11,318 nucleotides of DNA from Bacillota bacterium (GTDB lineage: Bacteria > Bacillota > Clostridia > Lachnospirales > Lachnospiraceae). The stretch spans positions 1 to 11,318 of the forward strand of contig JAEYPP010000068.1 in the NCBI GenBank assembly GCA_023410575.1. Direction: 5' to 3'. Below are positions 7,314-11,318 of the stretch, piece by piece. A program made the translations under genes and the position numbers. Under the pieces are notes generated by a model. It saw nothing but the letters and a program-made list of their open reading frames with translations, was not told the DNA's origin and searched no databases. Position 1 is the stretch's first letter. Every line of letters starts with the position of its first letter.

Positions 7314-8081
7314 TTAATCACAAAGAACGAACTCACCATTTTCTTCATCAAAGGTATAAATCGCAGTACCTAAGGTAGATACATAATACATTGCAACTAA
7401 CTGACCTTCTTCGCCACCTTCAAAGATATTAAAACAGTAACAAGCTTCGCCATTAACAACAGTAGTCCACTCATCTGCAATGATGGAATAGCGAGATAAG
7501 TTTTTAGGTAATCCTAATTTCTCTTTTGTTACTCTTTTTAACATACTTAATGCATCTTCAACCGTTATTTCTGCTTCTTTAGAATCTATCTTTTCCACCT
7601 TATCTACTGGAAACTTTGTAAATGATGTTATGTTTCCATCAGAATCATAGAGCGAAAGAGCTCCTGTCGTGCGGTCAATAATTATATATGGTTGTATTTC
7701 CACACCATTATCAAATAAAACATACTGAAAATATGTTACTCCATCGATGTTTAAATCATCCTCAACTAATTCATAGAAATAAGTGGTTGTATCCACTTTT
7801 GCTTTTAGTTTAGCCTCTGCTTCTGCCTTTGTCAGTAATATGATTGGTGTTGGTGTTGGTTCTTGCTCCGGTGTTGGTGTTAATGTCACTCCAGGGGCTG
7901 GTGTCATCAAAATCGGCGTAGGTGAGGGTGTTGGGTCTCCACTTGGTGAAATAATTGGTGAAATGATAGCATTCTCATCCACGTTCTGCGTTTTATCTTT
8001 ACTACATCCTACGATTAATACCATCGTGGAGCATATTACTATCGTATGCAATCCTCGTTTTAAAAAGTTTCTTATATTCAT
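7314..8081 (-). CDS. Lipoprotein with Pro/Thr linker and two PepSY-like units
   Basis: The 255-residue protein starts with a basic N-terminus and a hydrophobic stretch (11-25) ending in the lipobox I-V-G-C, so Cys26 should be lipidated and the protein anchored outside the membrane. Residues 41-79 are a Pro/Thr/Ser spacer (PTPSPTP, PTPTP). The globular part looks like two similar alpha-beta units: about 84-155 (helix, then strands ending YIIIDRTTGALSLYDSDG) and about 168-255 (helix EDALSMLKR, then strands ending AMYYVSTLGTAIYTFD). The strand pattern with V/I-D-x-x-T-G is PepSY-like; this is pattern matching, not a confirmed family. The ATG at 8079-8081 has AGGAGG eight bases upstream. It is monocistronic with its own promoter and terminator. 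The role may be cell-surface binding or inhibition; the substrate is unknown. Confidence 0.9.
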   Translation of the reverse strand: MNIRNFLKRGLHTIVICSTMVLIVGCSKDKTQNVDENAIISPIISPSGDPTPSPTPILMTPAPGVTLTPTPEQEPTPTPIILLTKAEAEAKLKAKVDTTTYFYELVEDDLNIDGVTYFQYVLFDNGVEIQPYIIIDRTTGALSLYDSDGNITSFTKFPVDKVEKIDSKEAEITVEDALSMLKRVTKEKLGLPKNLSRYSIIADEWTTVVNGEACYCFNIFEGGEEGQLVAMYYVSTLGTAIYTFDEENGEFVLCD

Positions 8082-8122
8082 GTTGTAAACCTCCTAATAT
8101 GTCCCATATTCCTATAAGTTAC

Positions 8123-8163
8123 AATATACCACTTATTCGAAAAAACACAATTACATTTGTGTT
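8123..8163 (-). promoter_or_regulatory. Promoter of the lipoprotein gene with an overlapping inverted repeat
   Basis: On the minus strand, TATATT (8123-8128, five of six to consensus) and TTGTGT (8145-8150, TTG conserved) are 16 bases apart, about 40 bases upstream of the lipoprotein ATG. A perfect inverted repeat, AACACAA (8144-8150) and TTGTGTT (8157-8163) around six bases, covers the -35 box and could be a repressor operator. The promoter is moderately supported; the operator is speculative. Confidence 0.5.
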
Positions 8164-8250
8164 ACGTTTTAGTAACTATTCATTTACACAATATAAAAGA
8201 GAGCCCATTACCTAAAAGTAAATGCCATTCATTAGAATTAAGTTTTTGTT

Positions 8251-8296
8251 AAAATAGGAGTCATCACGTTAATATAACGTAACAACTCCTACTTTT
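8251..8296 (-). terminator. Stem-loop ending the LiaF-like/DUF4097 unit
   Basis: TAGGAGT (8255-8261) pairs with ACTCCTA (8285-8291), and ACGTTA (8266-8271) pairs with TAACGT (8275-8280) around an ATA loop, with a 4x4 internal loop between the stems. It begins 3 bases past the DUF4097 stop, and the minus-strand 3' side continues TTTTAAC, a short T tract. The remaining 8092-8298 holds the lipoprotein promoter and otherwise nothing I can support. Confidence 0.65.
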
Positions 8297-8298
8297 AA

Positions 8299-9207
8299 TT
8301 ACTGTTCTACAAAATTAATATTAATTCTTCCAGATCCACTTTCGACTTTTAACTTATTGTCTGCATCCTCATTTCTAATGTCTTCATCATTTCTTCTTTC
8401 ACCATCAACCCATATACCTCCAGAATGAGCATCTAGCTCCAATTGATAATTATCTAGAGAATCGGTTAAGTTGACTAGGATATCTCCACTTCCTCCATTC
8501 AATTCACTATCTCCAGTTAGATTACCCTCTACGTGTAAATCTCCCGAGCCAAGATTAAATTCGATATTTTCTAATGTACTATTCGTCAAATTTATGGTTC
8601 CTGAACCACCATCAATATCCCCATTACGTAAATGCACATTATCTAACTCGAAAGCACCTGAACCCAGACTCAAATCAACATCTTCTGCCCTCAATCTTGA
8701 ACCAATGATATTACCGGAGCCTCCAGCTATGATAAGACGATCTGCATACATTCCTTTCAACTCCATTTTACCACTATTATTATCAAGATTTACTCTCTTT
8801 GCTACAAAATCTATAGGAAGTGTAACTGTAATCCTTGACTCTTCGCTACGATCATTATCCAAGAAATTAAAGTTAAAAAACCACATATTAGACTCAGTAT
8901 CCGCTATATATAATGTATTACCATCTAGCATTTGAACTACCATAGTATCTGGGACTTTCTCTGCCTTTACTTCTATCTTCTCCACATCGCCAACCTGAAT
9001 CAGCATCTTTCCACTGTAGTTCGTTATGTCTAGATTCTGGACATCATCAAACTCTTTATTGATATCTATATATTCGATTTTTCCATTCCAATTTATACCC
9101 TTATCAATTCCACTGACCACAGTCGTTATTACTGTAAGTATACTCACCATTAAAGCTATTGCAAATGCCATCGCACCGTATTTTATTACCTTTTGAATTG
9201 GACTCAT
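8299..9207 (-). CDS. Membrane-anchored DUF4097/LiaG-like beta-helix protein
   Basis: The 302-residue protein has one N-terminal membrane helix (about 11-33) and an outward-facing domain built of short beta rungs. Ser-Gly pairs recur at residues 145, 164, 183, 202, 221 and 240, exactly 19 apart, within GGSG or LGSG turns; further turns at 65, 262 and 292 fit more loosely. This is the hallmark of the DUF4097 putative adhesin fold, also seen in LiaG-type proteins of cell-envelope stress operons. An acidic, Asn-rich loop (about 270-286) precedes the last rung. Its ATG overlaps the stop of the LiaF-like gene (ATGA, 9204-9207), so the two are translationally coupled; GGAGGTG ends 10 bases upstream. 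It probably senses or stabilises the envelope, but the ligand is unknown. Confidence 0.9.
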   Translation of the reverse strand: MSPIQKVIKYGAMAFAIALMVSILTVITTVVSGIDKGINWNGKIEYIDINKEFDDVQNLDITNYSGKMLIQVGDVEKIEVKAEKVPDTMVVQMLDGNTLYIADTESNMWFFNFNFLDNDRSEESRITVTLPIDFVAKRVNLDNNSGKMELKGMYADRLIIAGGSGNIIGSRLRAEDVDLSLGSGAFELDNVHLRNGDIDGGSGTINLTNSTLENIEFNLGSGDLHVEGNLTGDSELNGGSGDILVNLTDSLDNYQLELDAHSGGIWVDGERRNDEDIRNEDADNKLKVESGSGRININFVEQ

Positions 9208-9875
9208 TTAATCTCTACACCTCCAAACATACAAGTAGAATTAATATAGATAATTGGAGCTTTAGAAGGTGCCGCTCCCTTTCTCTTGTTCGATACTCCA
9301 CCAAAAAATGAGGTAGAGCTAACCTTTACTCTCACTGTTTTAGGAACATAAATGTCAATTCCTCCAAAAATAGAGGTAGCATTAATTATGATATTCTCAT
9401 CAATAATTGCATTTCTCAAATCAAGAGTAAGTCCACCAAATATGGAATCCAATTCACCACCGCAGTATTTTGTATTTGGTTGCACAAATGTCATTCCACT
9501 AAACGTAGCTGCATGGCAATCTTCTTTTGTATATGTAACATTCACCTTACGAAAATTATGAAGCATATTTCTTAGGAGAATATTAAGCCCGATTACAATT
9601 ATGATTACTGGAATGATGAGCCTTCGGAATTCTTCATCAACAATAATTCCTTGACAATTGAATAATAGTATAACTCCAACAGCTAATCCAATTGCAGAAA
9701 AATTACCCAAACCTTTGCTTAAGACAGTAATTGCACATGGAATGATAATAAATAATGTCCACCAACCCTTGAAGAATAAACGAATGTCCCACCATTGACA
9801 AGCATTGCCTGCTATGATAACTCCTAGTGCAATCCAAATTAATCCCCATGACCACCTGGATATTCTATCTCTCAT
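9204..9875 (-). CDS. LiaF-like four-helix membrane protein with C-terminal FGG repeat domain
   Basis: The 223-residue protein has four hydrophobic helices (about 10-25, 38-54, 58-75, 86-102), then a cytoplasmic or membrane-proximal beta domain from about 110. That domain carries FGG at 146-148, 170-172, 191-193 and 217-219 in strand-turn units such as SIFGGLTLDL, typical of the LiaF C-terminal family. In Bacillus, LiaF restrains the LiaS histidine kinase; here no kinase or regulator is adjacent within the window, so its partner is elsewhere or absent. The ATG has AAGGAGG six bases upstream. It is co-transcribed and coupled (ATGA) with the DUF4097 gene from the promoter at about 9975-10003. 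I do not assign liaF as a symbol because the partner genes are missing. Confidence 0.88.
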   Translation of the reverse strand: MRDRISRWSWGLIWIALGVIIAGNACQWWDIRLFFKGWWTLFIIIPCAITVLSKGLGNFSAIGLAVGVILLFNCQGIIVDEEFRRLIIPVIIIVIGLNILLRNMLHNFRKVNVTYTKEDCHAATFSGMTFVQPNTKYCGGELDSIFGGLTLDLRNAIIDENIIINATSIFGGIDIYVPKTVRVKVSSTSFFGGVSNKRKGAAPSKAPIIYINSTCMFGGVEIK

Positions 9876-9974
9876 GTAACCTCCTTATTATTCGGCTTTC
9901 TTTCTCTCTCATGCCTTTAGAGAATCGATTGCCTTTCTTCACGGAAACCTAATTTGATTTCCTCTTATGTAATT

Positions 9975-10003
9975 ATCTTACGCTAGGTTATTTGGTTATT
10001 CAA
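9975..10003 (-). promoter_or_regulatory. Candidate promoter of the LiaF-like/DUF4097 pair
   Basis: On the minus strand, TTGAAT (9998-10003) and TAAGAT (9975-9980) are 17 bases apart, about 100 bases upstream of the LiaF-like ATG. Both boxes match consensus at four of six positions. It lies just past the rplT terminator, so the pair probably has its own transcription start. The leader of about 90 bases has no strong fold that I can find. Confidence 0.5.
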
Positions 10004-10027
10004 GTTAGAATTCCATTAAAAGAAACT

Positions 10028-10066
10028 TAAAAAAGAAAACCCCCGAAAATGCTACATTTCCGAGGG
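10028..10066 (-). terminator. Intrinsic terminator of infC-rpmI-rplT
   Basis: In minus-strand RNA, 10055-10066 (CCCUCGGAAAUG) pairs with 10040-10051 (CAUUUUCGGGGG) over 12 positions around a UAG loop. Two of the pairs are G-U wobbles that exist only on this strand. A long T-rich tail (10028-10039) follows. It begins 13 bases past the rplT stop. Strand-specific wobble pairs plus the U tract make this a confident leftward terminator. Confidence 0.93.
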
Positions 10067-10078
10067 TAATGATTCTAT

Positions 10079-10435
10079 TTATGCTAATTTAGCTTTTGCT
10101 ACTTCAGCTAGTGCTTTGAAGCCTTCTGCATCATTAACAGCTAATTCAGCTAACATTTTTCTATTCACAGTTACGTCAGCTAACTTTAAGCCATACATAA
10201 ATTTACTATAGGAAAGACCGTTTAATCTTGCTGCTGCATTGATACGCGCGATCCATAATGTTCTGAATTGTCTCTTCTTTTCTTTACGTCCTGCAAAAGC
10301 AGATGTTAAAGCTCTCATAACTGATTGCTTTGCTACTCTGTATTGCTTACTTCTGGCTCCTCTGTAACCTTTTGCCAGCTTTAATACTCTTTTATGCTTC
10401 TTTTTAGCGTTTAAGCCGCCTTTAATTCTTGCCAT
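10079..10435 (-). CDS. rplT: 50S ribosomal protein L20
   Basis: This is a full-length 118-residue L20, beginning MARIKGG with the strongly basic, helical N-terminal extension (KKKHKRVLKLAKGYRGARSK) that threads into 23S rRNA and is needed for early 50S assembly. The signatures W-I-A-R-I-N-A-A-A-R and Y-S-K-F-M-Y-G-L are present. AAGGAGGG upstream of the ATG is a strong ribosome binding site. It follows rpmI by 27 bases and ends the operon before the terminator. In Firmicutes, L20 commonly represses this operon by binding the infC leader. Confidence 0.98.
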   Translation of the reverse strand: MARIKGGLNAKKKHKRVLKLAKGYRGARSKQYRVAKQSVMRALTSAFAGRKEKKRQFRTLWIARINAAARLNGLSYSKFMYGLKLADVTVNRKMLAELAVNDAEGFKALAEVAKAKLA

Positions 10436-10462
10436 CTTCTATTCCCTCCTTATTACCCAATC

Positions 10463-10660
10463 TTAGAGATATGGTAAAATTTTCTTCATGTTCTTTTCAT
10501 TACTTGGATCCATCATTGTTGCTTTTCTAAGATTTCTTTTTGTCTTGTGGGACTTCTTCGTTAAGATATGCTGTTTTCCGGCCTTCATTCTTTTTAATTT
10601 ACCTGTACCAGTTACCTTAAAACGCTTAGCAGCAGCACTGCTTGTTTTCAATTTCGGCAT
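10463..10660 (-). CDS. rpmI: 50S ribosomal protein L35
   Basis: This 65-residue, very basic protein starts MPKLKTSSAAAKRF and has the family features T-G-x-G-K-L-K-R and KSHKTKRNLR, at normal length. L35 is a small structural protein of the large ribosomal subunit. AAGGAGG lies just upstream of its ATG. It sits between infC and rplT in the usual order, after a 104-base gap that holds a bulged hairpin. Confidence 0.98.
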   Translation of the reverse strand: MPKLKTSSAAAKRFKVTGTGKLKRMKAGKQHILTKKSHKTKRNLRKATMMDPSNEKNMKKILPYL

Positions 10661-10721
10661 GATATTTCCTCCTTAAATTTCGGCTTGCGTATGTTTCACT
10701 CACCTTTAATTTTTTATAATG

Positions 10722-10753
10722 ACAATAGCATGTATTCTTAGTACATCTATTGT
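10722..10753 (-). promoter_or_regulatory. Bulged hairpin between infC and rpmI
   Basis: ACAATAG-C-ATGTA (10722-10734) pairs with TACATCTATTGT (10742-10753): 12 base pairs, one bulged base (10729), and a 7-base loop. It lies 11 bases after the infC stop. On the minus strand it is followed by CATTATAAAAAATT with no T run, so it is not an intrinsic terminator. It may be a processing site, a stability element or a protein-binding site controlling rpmI-rplT; in E. coli, L20 acts in this same interval. Confidence 0.5.
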
Positions 10754-10764
10754 TCTATCGTTTG

Positions 10765-11271
10765 TTATTTCTTTTCAGTCAGAAACATAATCATGCTTCT
10801 TCCTTCCATCTTAGCTGGCTTTTCTACAACAGCCACATCTTCTACAATTTTATAAAAATCTTCAAGAATCTGTTTGCTTGTTTGCATATGAGCCATTTCT
10901 CTTCCTCTAAATCTTAGAGTTACTTTTACCTTATCTCCTTTGGTGATGAACTTTCTTGCCTGATTTGCTTTTGTTGTCAAATCATTGTCATCGATGTTCG
11001 GTGATAAACGGATCTCTTTTACATCAGTTACCTTCTGCTTTTTCTTCGCTTCCTTTTCTTTTCTAGCAAGCTCATATCTGTATTTGCCATAATCAACAAT
11101 CTTACATACAGGTGGTTTTGCAGTTGGGGCAATCTTTACTAAATCCAAATTTGCCTCCTGCGCTAACCTCATCGCATCTCTTGCTGGCATAATACCAAGC
11201 TGTTCCCCGTCTTCTCCAATCAGACGAACTTCTCTGTCTCTGATTTGCTCGTTAATCATTAATTCGCTAAT
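10765..11271 (-). CDS. infC: Translation initiation factor IF-3, AUU start
   Basis: This 168-residue IF-3 contains the N-terminal INEQIRDREVRLIGEDGEQL segment, the basic linker (ARKEKEAKKKQK), and the C-terminal RNA-binding domain (KEIRLSPNIDDNDL, KVTLRFRGREMAH). IF-3 binds the 30S subunit, prevents 50S joining and rejects non-canonical start codons. I place the start at ATT (11269-11271), reading I-S-E-L-M-I-N-E-Q, because GGAGGTG (11279-11285) ends seven bases upstream. The first in-frame ATG (11257-11259) is 19 bases from that site, too far, and an upstream frame opening at 11304 has no site. AUU starts are typical of infC and let IF-3 repress its own translation. It is the first gene of infC-rpmI-rplT. 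Confidence 0.95.
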   Translation of the reverse strand: MSELMINEQIRDREVRLIGEDGEQLGIMPARDAMRLAQEANLDLVKIAPTAKPPVCKIVDYGKYRYELARKEKEAKKKQKVTDVKEIRLSPNIDDNDLTTKANQARKFITKGDKVKVTLRFRGREMAHMQTSKQILEDFYKIVEDVAVVEKPAKMEGRSMIMFLTEKK

Positions 11272-11318
11272 AGTTCTGCACCTCCATAGGATAAAATAAA
11301 ACAAAAAGGTGAATAGCA
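11272..11318 (-). promoter_or_regulatory. 3' end of the infC leader, cut by the window edge (possible L20 leader)
   Basis: The visible part carries the GGAGGTG ribosome binding site and a T-rich run (CACCTTTTTGTTTTATTTT, about 11293-11311). Such a run could be the tail of an attenuator terminator. In many Firmicutes the infC-rpmI-rplT leader is an L20-binding attenuator, but the stem that would prove it lies outside the window, so this is inference from position and the T tract. Confidence 0.35.

Noticed and set aside
7783..8088. 101-codon Gly/Val-rich open frame on the plus strand
   Set aside because: It is the antisense image of the Pro/Thr linker of the lipoprotein; the composition is explained by the opposite strand.
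8161..8283. GTTACGTT (8161-8168) and its inverse AACGTAAC (8276-8283) as a distant inverted repeat
   Set aside because: Eight bases over about 110 in AT-rich intergenic sequence can be chance, and the second copy is already used by the terminator stem.
8471..8935. 154-codon open frame on the plus strand
   Set aside because: It lies entirely antisense to the DUF4097 beta-helix gene; its Ser/Pro-rich product mirrors the Gly-Ser codons of that gene and no ribosome binding site was seen.
10488..10676. Plus-strand hydrophobic 62-codon frame
   Set aside because: It is antisense to rpmI; the lysine/arginine codons of L35 read as hydrophobic residues on the other strand.
1..11318. CRISPR array, tRNA or rRNA genes, prophage or defence-island genes
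   Set aside because: I saw no regularly spaced direct repeats, no cloverleaf-like or rRNA sequence, and no integrase, nuclease or toxin motif; the only mobile sequence is the IS end at the left edge.

Overview
The window looks like chromosomal DNA from a low-G+C Gram-positive bacterium, most likely a member of Clostridia close to Lachnospiraceae. The reasons are the AT-rich sequence, the strong GGAGG-type ribosome binding sites, the infC-rpmI-rplT order with an AUU-started infC, a Clostridia-style IS200 element, and a cluster resembling the uncharacterised DUF5716/DUF5717 families, which I associate with Lachnospiraceae. The family and genus assignment is from memory and inference. Every gene I accept lies on the minus strand, so transcription runs from right to left.

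Right end (about 10040-11318): infC, rpmI and rplT encode translation factor IF3 and ribosomal proteins L35 and L20. infC most likely starts at an AUU codon. The window cuts through its upstream leader, which in Firmicutes is often an L20-binding attenuator. A bulged hairpin lies between infC and rpmI, and a strong terminator follows rplT.

Middle (about 8250-10003): a promoter drives two translationally coupled envelope genes. One encodes a four-helix LiaF-like membrane protein. The other encodes a membrane-anchored DUF4097/LiaG-like beta-helix protein with a strict 19-residue repeat. No two-component system is visible beside them. Next comes a monocistronic lipoprotein gene (7314-8081) with a Pro/Thr linker and two PepSY-like units, with its own promoter and terminator.

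Left two thirds (about 165-7199): a near-consensus promoter starts a compact four-gene operon of unknown function. Its products are a 1185-residue cytoplasmic scaffold mixing beta domains with a long helical-repeat array (DUF5717-like), a 420-residue protein with an Hsp70/actin-like layout but degenerate nucleotide-binding motifs (DUF5716-like), a 278-residue TPR-like protein, and a coiled-coil protein with two adjacent membrane helices. The gene spacing (16 to 31 bases) and the complementary architectures suggest a membrane-tethered multiprotein assembly. This is the best candidate in the window for an undescribed system.

Left edge (1 to about 150): the left end of an IS200/IS605-family element with the first codons of tnpA, the subterminal hairpin, and a 5' region that can fold over the tnpA ribosome binding site. 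It lies just beyond the inverted repeat that probably ends the four-gene operon.
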